The notes: generated by a model not told the origin, from the sequence alone. A DNA stretch of 37,548 nt from Candidatus Cloacimonadota bacterium (GCA_023230025.1 JALNYD010000002.1:1-37548); one strand, 5' to 3'; counted from the stretch's first letter, positions 25,850-35,362 are shown. A program made the numbers and translations.

Positions 25850-27294
25850 TGAAGCGAAGCGGAATACTCCTGCATATTAGCAGTTTACCTGGTGCTTATG
25901 GGATTGGTGATCTTGGCCCTTCGGCATATGACTTTGCCGATTTTCTTCAGAGCAAGGGCTACAACTTATGGCAGATACTACCTTTGAATCACTGTGGTTA
26001 TGGCAATTCGCCGTATAATCCCATCTCAGCTTTTGCTTTCAATAGATACCTGATTAGTCCAGAACTTCTAGCAGCACAAGGATACCTGAGCAAAGATGAG
26101 CTCAAAGAATCACAATTGCCCAATACCGACAGCCTTGATTTTGAGACAGTGCTAAAGGTAAAGGGGCGGCTATTGGATTTGGCAGCATCACGCATGCTTT
26201 CGGATGTCTCAATAGATCAATACATCGAAGCCAATCAGTGGCATTTGAAGCCATATCTGGCATATTGTGTGCTTAGTAGGCTTCAAAATACACCAAGCTG
26301 GTACAATTGGTCAGAAGGACTTCGCCATTACAGCGAGGCCATGTTTGATCGACTCTATGCAGAACACATGCCTGAGATGCAGCAGATTGCCGTGCAGCAA
26401 ATGATCTTTGAAGATCAGCTTGGCAAGCTCAAAAAGAAACTCCTTCAAAACAACATCTCATTAATCGGTGATCTTCCACTTTATCTGAGCTATGAAAGCT
26501 CAGAGGTCTGGGCCCATCAGGAGTGGTTTGATTTGGATGAAGCGGGGAATCGCTTAAGTGTTGCCGGAGTTCCTCCCGATGCTTTTTCGGAGAGTGGCCA
26601 GCTTTGGGGAAACCCAATTTACAAATGGGAATTGATTCAGGAAAGTTGTTTTGAGCTTTTCCTCCGACGTTTTGAGATCATCCTCAAATACTTCGATCTT
26701 CTGCGGCTGGATCACTTTATCGGTTATGTGAACTACTGGAAGATCAATTGCCCCAATGCTAAGCTACCTGAATCAGCGATAAACGGTGCATGGGTAAGAG
26801 CTTGTCCAGAAGCTTTCTTTGACGCAGTTCTAACCCGATTCTCCAAAGAAGTCTTCATTGCAGAGGATTTGGGAATCCTCAATCAGGATGTGTGCCAGGT
26901 TCGGGATTCGATCGGATTTCCGGGGATGATAATTCTTCAATTCTGCTTCGAAGAGAGTGTTCCCGATGTGCCAAACTTTCCCCCAGAGCGCTTTATATAC
27001 ACGGGCACTCATGATAATTGCACCACCAGGGGATGGTGGAATGCCTTGCCTGAAAACTCTCCTTCCAGATTGAATATGGCGATATTCTGTAAAAGGTATC
27101 TTCCGGATATTGGCTTACCAAATGAAGAAAACATACACCTGATCATGGCAGAGATAGCCAGGATATCCGGTTGTCAGCAATGTATTATCCCCATGCAAGA
27201 TATTCTGGGTCTGGATGAGGATGCGCGCATGAATATTCCCGGCACTGCATTGGGAAACTGGCAATGGAGAATGACAAGTCCCTGTTCTGATTAG
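25849..27294 (+). CDS. malQ: 4-alpha-glucanotransferase (amylomaltase, GH77)
   Basis: This enzyme transfers glucan segments between alpha-1,4-glucans and works in glycogen or maltodextrin turnover. The product of about 481 residues is the compact Thermus-like form, shorter than the E. coli enzyme. It opens with the conserved GILLHISSLPG and NSPYNP segments. Counting from the ATG at 25846, the catalytic residues are nucleophile D289 (LRLDHF), acid/base E340 (IAEDLG) and D390 (TGTHDN). Two tandem ATGs occur at 25846 and 25849; GGAGG at 25840-25844 is only one base from the first and four from the second, so the second is preferred. It overlaps the holA stop. No other maltose genes are nearby. 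Confidence 0.94.
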   Translation: MKRSGILLHISSLPGAYGIGDLGPSAYDFADFLQSKGYNLWQILPLNHCGYGNSPYNPISAFAFNRYLISPELLAAQGYLSKDELKESQLPNTDSLDFETVLKVKGRLLDLAASRMLSDVSIDQYIEANQWHLKPYLAYCVLSRLQNTPSWYNWSEGLRHYSEAMFDRLYAEHMPEMQQIAVQQMIFEDQLGKLKKKLLQNNISLIGDLPLYLSYESSEVWAHQEWFDLDEAGNRLSVAGVPPDAFSESGQLWGNPIYKWELIQESCFELFLRRFEIILKYFDLLRLDHFIGYVNYWKINCPNAKLPESAINGAWVRACPEAFFDAVLTRFSKEVFIAEDLGILNQDVCQVRDSIGFPGMIILQFCFEESVPDVPNFPPERFIYTGTHDNCTTRGWWNALPENSPSRLNMAIFCKRYLPDIGLPNEENIHLIMAEIARISGCQQCIIPMQDILGLDEDARMNIPGTALGNWQWRMTSPCSD

Positions 27295-27340
27295 TTCTGG
27301 ATCATCAAATCCAAGTAACTCCATAAGCAGAACGTTTTGA

Positions 27341-27369
27341 TTGACATTTTTGGCCAATCCGATTTTCTT
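27341..27369 (+). promoter_or_regulatory. Possible secA promoter
   Basis: The 144-bp gap before secA has a perfect TTGACA (27341-27346), with only a T-rich, poor -10 at the right distance. Its position fits a promoter for secA-topA, but the -10 is unconvincing. Confidence 0.28.
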
Positions 27370-27438
27370 GCTTACTAGGGAAATATATGATGCCAAAGAC
27401 TGTTCCCACCCTTCAGTAGGCATCTACAAGGAAGTACA

Positions 27439-30400
27439 ATGCTCGAGAAGATTCTTAAGAAGCTATTCGGAGATAAAAACAGCCAGGATCTCAAAGTATA
27501 TGAGCCTCTTGTAGGCGAGATAAACGACATCTACAAGGAACTCGATAAGTATGAAGACGATCAACTGCGCCAGAGAATTGATGAGATCAAAGCAGAGATA
27601 AACTCCAAACTATCTGCTAAAAGACAAGAACTGGAGGAGTTACGCTCGTCTTTCAGGGAAGTAAGTGAAGATAGTGAGCGCAATCGCATAGATAATCAAA
27701 TAGATACGGTTAAGAAAGAGCTTAAGCAACTTACCAAAGATACCCTTGACGATATTCTACCTGAAGTGTTTGCAATCGTGAAGGATACTTGCCGACGCAT
27801 CTTGGGGCAGGAGTTTGATGTCAAAGGACACTCAACCAAGTGGAATATGTTGCCTTTTGATGTCCAATTGATTGGCGGTATGGCTCTTCACGATGGAAAG
27901 ATTGCTGAAATGGCTACTGGAGAGGGAAAGACGCTGGTGGCAACCTTGCCATTATTCCTGAACGCTTTGGTGGGCAGGGGCGCTCACTTGGTTACAGTGA
28001 ATGATTATCTGGCCAGTCGTGATGCCGAATGGATGAGTCCGATTTTCAATTTTCATGGTCTGAAAGTGGGCTGCATCACCACCGGGATGGATTTTGAATC
28101 CCGGCGGGAGGCGTATGAAGCGGATGTTACCTATGGCATGAACAGTGAGTTTGGCTTTGACTATCTTAGGGATAACATGGCGGTTTCACCCGCACAATTG
28201 GTACAGAGGGATTTCTACTATGCGATCGTCGATGAAGTTGACAGCATCCTGATTGATGAAGCCAGAACTCCACTCATCATTAGCGGCCCCATCGCTCAGG
28301 ATAAGAACTTCTACCACGAGTTACGCCCTGCAATTGCCTCGGTGGTTCAAGCTCAGAATGCATTGATTGCCCGCTATCTTTCTGAGATTAAGGAGGATAT
28401 GAAGTATGAGAACAACACTGAAGCCGATATTCGCCTTGGCAAGAACCTGTTATTGGTAAAAAGAGGTGCTCCCAAGAACAAAGCCTTCCAAAAGTTGATG
28501 CAGGAATCCATTCTTAAGCGCCTGGTTCAGGATACTGAAGGCATTTATCTGCGTGATAAGAAGATGCACGAACTGGATGAGAATCTGTTCTTTGTAGTTG
28601 AGGAGAGACAAAACAGCGTTGATCTCTGTGATAAGGGTCGTGAGATGCTTAGCCGCAGAGAGCACGATCTCTTTATAGTCCGAACCCTTGATGAAGTGAT
28701 TTCTGAGATCGATGCCAGAACTGATCTTGATGATGCCCAAAAAGCTCAAAGCAAAGAAGCTGCCACAAATGCCTTCATGGACAAGAGTGAAAAACTGCAC
28801 AATATCAATCAGTTACTCAAGGCTTTTACCCTTTTTGAAAACAATCAGGAATACGTTGTTATCGATAACAAGGTAGTGATTGTAGATGAGTTTACTGGAC
28901 GTCAGATGCCAGGCCGCAGATTCTCCGATGGTCTTCATCAGGCCCTGGAAGCCAAGGAGAACGTGGCAATTGAAGCTGGCACCCAAACCTTTGCTACCAT
29001 CACTCTTCAAAACTACTTCAGGATGTTTGAAAAGCTTGCGGGAATGACCGGTACTGCCGTTACCGAAGAATCAGAGTTTATGGAAATCTATAAGCTACCC
29101 GTGATGGTAATCCCGACCAATGTACCGATTACCCGCATTGATCATGATGACGAGATTTATCTTACCAAAAACGAGAAGTATCAGGCAATTATCAATGAGA
29201 TCATCTACTGGCACAAGCTTCAGAAGCCTGTCTTGGTGGGCACTGTGAGCGTGGAAGTGTCAGAGATCCTATCGCGCTTGCTACGTCGCCATGGCATTGC
29301 CCACAATGTATTGAATGCAAAGCAGCATCAACGTGAAGCAGAGATTATTGCCGGCGCCGGATCACCCGGTGCTGTTACAATTGCCACAAACATGGCTGGT
29401 CGTGGAACTGACATCAAGCTGGGAGCAGGTGTTGTCAGCCAGGATTCTGATAGCTACAGGGGGCTAAGCCGTGAACGGAGTGATAATTTCCCTTATGGCT
29501 TGCCTGTAGATGGCTTGCATGTAATCGGCAGTGAACGCCACGAATCCAGACGGATCGATCGTCAGCTCCGGGGACGTGCCGGACGTCAGGGAGATCCAGG
29601 AACTTCTCGATTCTTCCTGAGCATGGAAGATGATCTTATGCGTCTTTTCGGTTCAGACCGTATGGCCCCAATGATGCAGAAAATTGGCTTAAAACCCGGA
29701 GATGCAATCAGGCACCCCTGGATGACCAAGGCGGTGGAAAAAGCGCAAACCCGTGTGGAGGAGCATAACTTTGAGATTCGTAAGAACCTGATCAAATACG
29801 ATGAAGTGATGAACCAGCAACGAGAGGTGATCTATAGTTATCGCCGCAGCGTTCTGAAGGGCTATGATCTGAAGGCAGAGATTCTAGAAATGATTGATGA
29901 AAGCATTCATGCGATCGTGGATGAGAGCATTCCAGAGGGAAGCTATCCGGAGGATTGGAATCTGGATCGGATTTGTGCTTACTTCAAAAGCTGGAATATT
30001 ATCATCACACCTCAGGATCTTGATAGCGACCATCTGAACAAAGATTTGTTGCTGAACACTCTTTCAGAGATTGCACAAAGCGCATATCAAAACCGGGAAA
30101 ACAACATGGGTGCCGAAACCTTGAGAGAGATTGAACGCAGAGTTCTTCTGGATGTGGTGGATAACGAATGGCGTGATCACTTGCATGAAATGGACCTGCT
30201 CAAGGAAGGTGTGTATCTGAGATCATACGCCAACAAAGACCCCTTGATTGAATACAAAAAGGAAAGTTATGGCCTCTTCGAGGGATTGATCTCGCGGATT
30301 CAGAATGCGGTCAGCAAACGGGTGTTTACCACCTATTTACTCAGCAGACAGCAGATGCAGGATATGCAGGACAGGATGAAAGGCGCAGTAGTCACTCACG

Positions 30401-30612
30401 AGGAAATCAATACTTTCGTGCAATCCCAACAGGAACAATATCAAAGCTCTGCATCGGCAGTACCAAGCTTTAGTGGAGCTTCCGGAACGAATACTGAGCA
30501 GAAACTCCGCCCAGTTCGGGTGGAACAAAAAGTTGGTCGAAATGACCCCTGCCCATGTGGATCAGGCAAAAAATACAAAAAATGCTGCGGCATACATGAA
30601 ACAGACGATTGA
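27439..30612 (+). CDS. secA: Preprotein translocase ATPase SecA (long form)
   Basis: SecA drives unfolded proteins through SecYEG. The 1,057-residue product has Walker A TGEGKT (160-165), the DEVD box (265-268), the helicase-like second ATPase domain with NMAGRGTDIKLG and the QLRGRAGRQGDPG arginine-finger motif, and a C-terminal zinc tail with C1038, C1040, C1049 and C1050 for SecB or ribosome contact. It is about 150 residues longer than E. coli SecA. The extra length falls in a charged coiled-coil near 55-100 and in the preprotein cross-linking domain near 290-450, as in other FCB SecAs. The ATG follows AAGGAAG (27430-27436). topA begins 11 bp after the stop. Confidence 0.97.
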   Translation: MLEKILKKLFGDKNSQDLKVYEPLVGEINDIYKELDKYEDDQLRQRIDEIKAEINSKLSAKRQELEELRSSFREVSEDSERNRIDNQIDTVKKELKQLTKDTLDDILPEVFAIVKDTCRRILGQEFDVKGHSTKWNMLPFDVQLIGGMALHDGKIAEMATGEGKTLVATLPLFLNALVGRGAHLVTVNDYLASRDAEWMSPIFNFHGLKVGCITTGMDFESRREAYEADVTYGMNSEFGFDYLRDNMAVSPAQLVQRDFYYAIVDEVDSILIDEARTPLIISGPIAQDKNFYHELRPAIASVVQAQNALIARYLSEIKEDMKYENNTEADIRLGKNLLLVKRGAPKNKAFQKLMQESILKRLVQDTEGIYLRDKKMHELDENLFFVVEERQNSVDLCDKGREMLSRREHDLFIVRTLDEVISEIDARTDLDDAQKAQSKEAATNAFMDKSEKLHNINQLLKAFTLFENNQEYVVIDNKVVIVDEFTGRQMPGRRFSDGLHQALEAKENVAIEAGTQTFATITLQNYFRMFEKLAGMTGTAVTEESEFMEIYKLPVMVIPTNVPITRIDHDDEIYLTKNEKYQAIINEIIYWHKLQKPVLVGTVSVEVSEILSRLLRRHGIAHNVLNAKQHQREAEIIAGAGSPGAVTIATNMAGRGTDIKLGAGVVSQDSDSYRGLSRERSDNFPYGLPVDGLHVIGSERHESRRIDRQLRGRAGRQGDPGTSRFFLSMEDDLMRLFGSDRMAPMMQKIGLKPGDAIRHPWMTKAVEKAQTRVEEHNFEIRKNLIKYDEVMNQQREVIYSYRRSVLKGYDLKAEILEMIDESIHAIVDESIPEGSYPEDWNLDRICAYFKSWNIIITPQDLDSDHLNKDLLLNTLSEIAQSAYQNRENNMGAETLREIERRVLLDVVDNEWRDHLHEMDLLKEGVYLRSYANKDPLIEYKKESYGLFEGLISRIQNAVSKRVFTTYLLSRQQMQDMQDRMKGAVVTHEEINTFVQSQQEQYQSSASAVPSFSGASGTNTEQKLRPVRVEQKVGRNDPCPCGSGKKYKKCCGIHETDD

Positions 30613-30623
30613 GGTGTGAGAAT

Positions 30624-32843
30624 ATGGCTAAAGGATTGATCATTGTTGAGTCACCAGCAAAAGCCCATACTATAACTAAATTCCTAAAGAATCAATACAT
30701 TGTAAAAGCATCAATGGGGCATATTCGGGATTTGCCTGCCCACGATATGGGAGTGAATGTCTCCAAGCAGTTTGAGCCAAACTATATTATCGACAAGAAA
30801 AAGAGCAAGATCATCAGCGAACTCAAGGAAGCTGCCAAATCCGCTGATGCCATATATCTGGCAAGCGACCATGACCGCGAAGGGGAAGCAATTGCCTGGC
30901 ATTTGACCAAAGTGCTGGATAAAGAGATCAAGGGGAAGCCCACCTACCGCATTTTGTTCAACGAGATAACATCAAAAGCCATTAACGCAGCCATTCAGAA
31001 CCCTGGCGAGATCGACATCTCAAAAGTTGACGCTCAACAAGCCCGCAGAGTCCTGGATCGCGTTGTGGGATATAGCATATCTCCTTTGTTGTGGAAGGTA
31101 ATTGCCAAGGATCTTTCTGCTGGCAGGGTACAATCCGTTGCTCTTCGCCTGATCTGTGAGCGTGAAGCCCAAATCCTTGCCTTTGAACCCAAAGAATATT
31201 GGAAAATTGAAGCAGATTTCTGGAAAGAAGGTCTCAATCCATTCAAGGCCTCTTTGGAGAAATATGAGGGCAAGAAGCTTGAACCTGCCAACGAGGGACA
31301 ATGCCAGAAGCTGATAGATGAGCTCAAGAATCAAAGTGCAACACTTGCTTCCATCAAGCGCAATACCCGCGTTGTAGAAGCTCCTGCACCTTTTATTACC
31401 AGTACTCTGCAACAGGAAGCCTCCAAGATTCTATCCTTTCAGGCGCAGCGAACGATGTCGATTGCTCAGCAGCTTTACGAAGGTGTGGATGTCGGCGGAG
31501 AAAGTTCTGGTTTGATTACTTACATGCGTACCGATAGCACCAGAATCTCGAATGATGCCATTAGTGCATGCAAGAACCTGATCAAAGAACGTTATGGTGA
31601 GGAATACATCAATCCTACTACCCGGATGTATAAAAACAAACAAAGCGCTCAGGACGCTCATGAGGCTATTCGTCCCACAGATCCCATGCGCACTCCGGAA
31701 AGTCTAAGCGCACATCTCTCCAAAGAGCAGCTCAAGTTATACACTCTCATCTGGCAACGTTTTATCGCTACTCAGATGAAGGGAGTCAAAGTGCTGGCTT
31801 CCACTGCAAAGATTCAGATCGGTAATGCGGAGTTTGCTGCTTCTGGCAATCAGATAAGCGATGAAGGCTTCTTGAAATGCTATCCTCATGTAAACATACC
31901 TCTGGGGGAGAAGATTCATCCAGATTATCACAATAACGACGCTTTGGAGCATGATGAATTGATAGGATCACAGCATTTTACCGTCCCTCCATCACGTTTC
32001 ACCGAGGCTTCATTGATCAAAGAACTGGAAGCAAAAGGAATTGGTCGCCCTTCCACCTATGCTGCGATCTTAGGTACCATACGCAACCGGAAATATGTAG
32101 TTCTGGAAAAGAAGAGCTTTGTTCCCACCTCGCTTGGCAATGATGTGAATCACTTCCTGGTGGAGAAGTTCAACAATCTCTTCAACGTCAAGTTTACTGC
32201 CAGTATGGAAGACAAACTGGATGAAGTGGAATATGGCAAAGTGATCTGGCATCAATTGGTGCAGGATTACTATGATGAAATGCAGAGCTTGATTAAAAAA
32301 GTGGACGTAAAAAAAGAGAAAAACGCCCTCATTGAAGAAACCGATATAGTATGTGATCTGTGTAAAATCGGCAATATGATTGTCAAACGCAGCAGAAGTG
32401 GGGAGTTTCTCTCCTGCAATCGCTATCCCGAGTGTAAGAACAGCAAGAGCTTCAAACGCACATCCGATGGCAAAATCGAGATTGTTGTTCCCACTACTCT
32501 CGAAGAAAATTGCCCAACCTGTGGTAACCCCCTGGTGGAACGAACCGGGAAGTATGGCGCTTTCATCGCCTGCTCCACCTATCCCAAATGCAAGTATTCC
32601 CGTCCTAAGAGCACTGGAATCAAATGTCCTGAGTGTGGGAAGGGAGAAGTAACCGCTCGTCGCAGCAAGAAAGGAAGCCCATTTTATGCCTGCACCCGAT
32701 ATCCGGATTGCAAATGGATTTCCAACGACAAACCGGTCGTCACTGAGTGCCCCAATTGTGGGAACAGCTATCTGGTTGAGAAGTATTCCAAGGACAAGGG
32801 GCACTTCTTGCAGTGTCCCAAGTGCAAACACGTTGTGGAGTAG
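30624..32843 (+). CDS. topA: DNA topoisomerase I
   Basis: This type IA enzyme relaxes negative supercoils. The 739-residue product has the TOPRIM motifs (VESPAKA with E9, and DHDREGE at 82-88), catalytic Y300 in GLITYMRTDS, and four C-terminal Cys4 zinc ribbons, each of the form CxxCx(n)CxxxxxC. An in-frame TTG at 30609 would add five residues and overlap secA, but GAGGTG lies eight bases before the ATG at 30624 and the MAKGLIIVESP start is standard for the family. It is probably transcribed with secA upstream and the permease gene 6 bp downstream. Confidence 0.96.
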   Translation: MAKGLIIVESPAKAHTITKFLKNQYIVKASMGHIRDLPAHDMGVNVSKQFEPNYIIDKKKSKIISELKEAAKSADAIYLASDHDREGEAIAWHLTKVLDKEIKGKPTYRILFNEITSKAINAAIQNPGEIDISKVDAQQARRVLDRVVGYSISPLLWKVIAKDLSAGRVQSVALRLICEREAQILAFEPKEYWKIEADFWKEGLNPFKASLEKYEGKKLEPANEGQCQKLIDELKNQSATLASIKRNTRVVEAPAPFITSTLQQEASKILSFQAQRTMSIAQQLYEGVDVGGESSGLITYMRTDSTRISNDAISACKNLIKERYGEEYINPTTRMYKNKQSAQDAHEAIRPTDPMRTPESLSAHLSKEQLKLYTLIWQRFIATQMKGVKVLASTAKIQIGNAEFAASGNQISDEGFLKCYPHVNIPLGEKIHPDYHNNDALEHDELIGSQHFTVPPSRFTEASLIKELEAKGIGRPSTYAAILGTIRNRKYVVLEKKSFVPTSLGNDVNHFLVEKFNNLFNVKFTASMEDKLDEVEYGKVIWHQLVQDYYDEMQSLIKKVDVKKEKNALIEETDIVCDLCKIGNMIVKRSRSGEFLSCNRYPECKNSKSFKRTSDGKIEIVVPTTLEENCPTCGNPLVERTGKYGAFIACSTYPKCKYSRPKSTGIKCPECGKGEVTARRSKKGSPFYACTRYPDCKWISNDKPVVTECPNCGNSYLVEKYSKDKGHFLQCPKCKHVVE

Positions 32844-32849
32844 ATCAAA

Positions 32850-34118
32850 ATGCATCTCACCGATGGGCTAAAAAGCGCTTTAAGCAGCATTGCGTCTCAC
32901 AAATTACGCAGCGCTTTGACCACCACCGGGATTGTGATTGGGGTGATGGCAGTAGTCACGATGTTTTCCAGTGTTTACGCACTGAAACAGCTTATCCGAA
33001 CTAATATGGAGGGCATGGGATGGAACAATTCGCTGCTGATCTATCCCGGAAGCGGAAACTCATATGGCAGTGAAAATGATCCAACCATCAAGCGGCGGGC
33101 AGCACAGAATGTTCATCCCCTCAGTTATGACGATTATCTGGCTCTCAAAGATTATCTCAAATACAAAAGCATCTATGGAGTTATCGAAAGCAATAGCCTG
33201 ATTCGCATGGGTAACAAAGATAGCTCCGTGCGTCTGAGAGCAACTGAGAATGAATTCTTTGCCGTAAAGCAATATGACATCTCGAAGGGAGCTATGTTTA
33301 ACCAGGTGGAAGCGGACGAGGGTTATCCCGTTGCAATCCTTGGTTATCTGTTTGCCGATGAATACTATCCGGAAAAAGATCCCATCGGTGAAATCCTGGT
33401 CTTGGGAAATCACCGCTTCCGGATAATTGGCGTTCTTGGTTCTGATAAACTAAATCAGAACGAAGGTATGAATTTCAACACCTGGGAACGCCAGGAAGAT
33501 CTGCGCTCGGTCTATATCCCCCTGCGTTACGGTGCATATTATCTGGGCTCACAAAAGGTTATGTCCAATATCTACCTGCAGGCTGCTGATAATGATTCTT
33601 ACGCTCTGCTCAAAACTCAAGCCCGGCAGTTGTTGCTTGCTCGTCACAACATGTATCCCAATTTCAATTTCGCAGAAGTTGGAGCCTTCATGTTGAACAT
33701 AACTGCAGAGATCGAAAAGCAGATGCACAAATGGAATGTCACTCTCTTTGCCATAGCTTCCATCGCTTTGTTGGTTGGAGGGGTGGGCTTGTTTTCCACA
33801 CTTCTGATCTCCATCCAGGAACGGATGAGTGAAATAGGGATCAGAAAGAGCATCGGTGCGACGGATCGCGATATCTTCTTCTATTTTATCCTGGAAGCAC
33901 TTAGCCTTGCATTACTGGGTGCGGCCATGGGTATCGGCATTGCCTGGTTGTTGGTGTTTTTTATGGGAAAGGCTTTACATATTCCGCTATTCATACCCGT
34001 GGCCGGAGTCATTGTTGGTTCAGCCTTCTCAGCCCTTATCGGATTTGTCTCTGGCTTGTATCCTGCCATCAAAGCTGCCCGCATTGATCCCATCAAGGCT
34101 ATCTATTACCGGGATTGA
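32850..34118 (+). CDS. MacB/FtsX-type ABC transporter permease
   Basis: The 422-residue product has the layout of MacB-family permeases: one membrane helix near 20-45, a large periplasmic domain of about 230 residues, then three C-terminal helices. The cytoplasmic coupling loop ERMSEIGIRKSIGATDRDI is the FtsX-domain signature. Such proteins work with a separate LolD/MacB-type ATPase in exporting peptides or lipoproteins or in mechanotransmission. No ATPase gene is beside it here; the next gene is on the opposite strand. GGAG lies nine bases before the ATG, inside the end of topA. The function within the family is open: lipoprotein release, peptide export or drug efflux. Confidence 0.85.
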   Translation: MHLTDGLKSALSSIASHKLRSALTTTGIVIGVMAVVTMFSSVYALKQLIRTNMEGMGWNNSLLIYPGSGNSYGSENDPTIKRRAAQNVHPLSYDDYLALKDYLKYKSIYGVIESNSLIRMGNKDSSVRLRATENEFFAVKQYDISKGAMFNQVEADEGYPVAILGYLFADEYYPEKDPIGEILVLGNHRFRIIGVLGSDKLNQNEGMNFNTWERQEDLRSVYIPLRYGAYYLGSQKVMSNIYLQAADNDSYALLKTQARQLLLARHNMYPNFNFAEVGAFMLNITAEIEKQMHKWNVTLFAIASIALLVGGVGLFSTLLISIQERMSEIGIRKSIGATDRDIFFYFILEALSLALLGAAMGIGIAWLLVFFMGKALHIPLFIPVAGVIVGSAFSALIGFVSGLYPAIKAARIDPIKAIYYRD

Positions 34119-34125
34119 ACGATAG

Positions 34126-34521
34126 TTATCTTTCAACTTGGACGCCGATTCCATCCGGGTATTTTTTCGATATCTGAAATGTGCATTTTTGCTTGAAGCT
34201 CCTGCTTACTCCAGGATTTCCAAACTCACCAGGCATGGTGTATCCTCCATAGAGAATCGTTTTAATCCTCTTTTTTTGATGTGGGCCTGGTAATTCCTCA
34301 AGATCAAGTATCTCAATCTTCTCGGCTACCCAACTAACCGCTTTGCTGGGCACACTCAAGTCCTTGCACGAAAACTGTGAATTGACATACTCCAGCACTG
34401 CCTTGTTAATTTTGGGATCTACAATCGGATCCTGTTTTATCCTGAGCATTGGCAAACCATAGGTGTAGATTGTTGCAGATAAAAGAACGATCCCACAAAT
34501 CCAAAGAATCTTTTTGAGCAT
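34126..34521 (-). CDS. Membrane-anchored hypothetical protein
   Basis: The 131-residue product begins with a basic residue pair and one hydrophobic segment (about 5-22) that acts as a signal anchor or signal peptide, leaving a small soluble domain with two cysteines and an odd run of Lys/Arg and Gly. AAGGAG precedes the ATG, and the gene converges with the permease gene, 7 bp apart. No family is recognised. It is preceded by a possible promoter and the second copy of the dispersed repeat. Confidence 0.6.
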   Translation of the reverse strand: MLKKILWICGIVLLSATIYTYGLPMLRIKQDPIVDPKINKAVLEYVNSQFSCKDLSVPSKAVSWVAEKIEILDLEELPGPHQKKRIKTILYGGYTMPGEFGNPGVSRSFKQKCTFQISKKYPDGIGVQVER

Positions 34522-34824
34522 GTGTAAATAAACTCCTTATATTGAATTGTTGGCTCAACTTCCTGAATTGATTCTATCCAGTAAATTGCAGAAATTTGTC
34601 AAGACATATGTCGGTGAAAAGGCTGATCATATTCTTGTGATAATCATCTCAGATCCCAGTTCATCCTCATTAGTTGCCGTCACGATGCGGTTACAATGCC
34701 GTTACTTTTGTGACCACAAGGTAACGGCATCGTGAGGACAATGAATGGGGACGCCATAAGAAATCCCTGTTGCCCGATCCAGGGAACTGCATAGCTTATC
34801 AATAAACCAGAAGAGGAGATAACC
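34522..34824. other. 303-bp intergenic region with repeat copy B
   Basis: Between the minus-strand hypothetical gene and the plus-strand secreted protein lie a minus-strand TTGACA (34597-34602) with no good -10, a 10-bp palindrome GACATATGTC (34603-34612), and repeat copy B (34660-34755). A plus-strand frame from 34547 runs into the repeat; it lacks a Shine-Dalgarno site and is not called. Confidence 0.6.
34660..34755 (-). repeat. MITE-like dispersed repeat, copy B (96 bp, inverted)
   Basis: Its reverse complement matches copy A (13947-14042) over the same length without gaps, 84 of 96 identical by hand. It keeps the GCCGTTAC/GTAACGGC pair and the ATGC-type inverted ends, but its GGTCAC/GTAACC pair has one mismatch. 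It ends 69 bp before the next gene. Confidence 0.85.
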
Positions 34825-35163
34825 ATGAAGAGAATGATTGTTCTATCGATAATGCTGCTCAGTTTGGCGATAATCTATGCCCACCCGGCGGGGAACTTGG
34901 CGATCAAGTATGATATGAAATCGCAAATGCTGGAGCTGAATTATGCCCACAAAGTCAAAGATGCTGCTGATCATTACATCAATAGTGTGAATGTATTGGT
35001 GAATGGGAAAACCGTATTAACGCATACTCTTAGTTTGCAGGAAAGTACCGAAGGTGGAATCCTCAGTTACAAATTGCCGGCCCTTAAAGCAGGTGACAAA
35101 ATAAGTATCAGCACTCAATGCAATAAAGGCGGAAAAAAATCTGCTAATCTAACCTTGAAATAG
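34825..35163 (+). CDS. Secreted superoxide-reductase-like (neelaredoxin-fold) protein
   Basis: The 112-residue product has a signal peptide with predicted cleavage after Ala19, so mature protein would begin with His20 (HPAG). The core resembles the desulfoferrodoxin/superoxide reductase domain: His42, HYI with His50, a VNGKTV hairpin, and GDKISISTQCN with Cys99. In true superoxide reductases the iron is held by four His and one Cys, with CNxH at the end. Here the residue two after the Asn is Gly, so one iron ligand is missing. It may bind metal differently or not at all. GAGGAG precedes the ATG. A strong hairpin follows the stop, so it is likely monocistronic. Its neighbours are thiol and stress genes, which fits a redox role. 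The family call is moderate. Confidence 0.6.
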   Translation: MKRMIVLSIMLLSLAIIYAHPAGNLAIKYDMKSQMLELNYAHKVKDAADHYINSVNVLVNGKTVLTHTLSLQESTEGGILSYKLPALKAGDKISISTQCNKGGKKSANLTLK

Positions 35164-35180
35164 TCATCTACCAGGAAGCC

Positions 35181-35224
35181 TAAAGGACAATCTACTGCCT
35201 GTTCAAGGTGGGGATTGTCCTTTA
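35181..35224 (+). terminator. Rho-independent-like terminator after the secreted protein gene
   Basis: A perfect 12-bp inverted repeat, TAAAGGACAATC (35181-35192) against GATTGTCCTTTA (35213-35224), with a 20-nt loop, begins 18 bp after the stop. The T run is short, so termination may be partial or work from both strands. Confidence 0.65.
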
Positions 35225-35313
35225 TGTCATATGCTATCAATATGATGCGGTACCTGAAGAAATAGTGTCGTTTTGGGCATACCCATGAAATGCCTCAAAT
35301 GTAATCTCCATCT

Positions 35314-35326
35314 CACGAGACTCGTG
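35314..35326. promoter_or_regulatory. Palindrome upstream of the redox operon
   Basis: CACGAG-A-CTCGTG is a perfect 6-bp inverted repeat around one base, about 37 bp upstream of the possible -35 box. It is a candidate operator, perhaps for the MarR protein encoded two genes later. MarR sites are more often AT-rich and longer, so this is only suggestive. Confidence 0.3.
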
Positions 35327-35362
35327 TTATTTCATTTCATTCTGAAACTGGTAAAAAAAGTT

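Noticed and set aside
32070..32855. 261-codon open frame on the minus strand opposite topA
   Set aside because: It lies wholly inside topA, has no ribosome site or recognisable fold, and arises from the codon use of the real gene.
34547..34735. Plus-strand frame from a TTG running into repeat copy B
   Set aside because: No ribosome site, and its last third is repeat sequence. It may be a fragment, but nothing supports coding.
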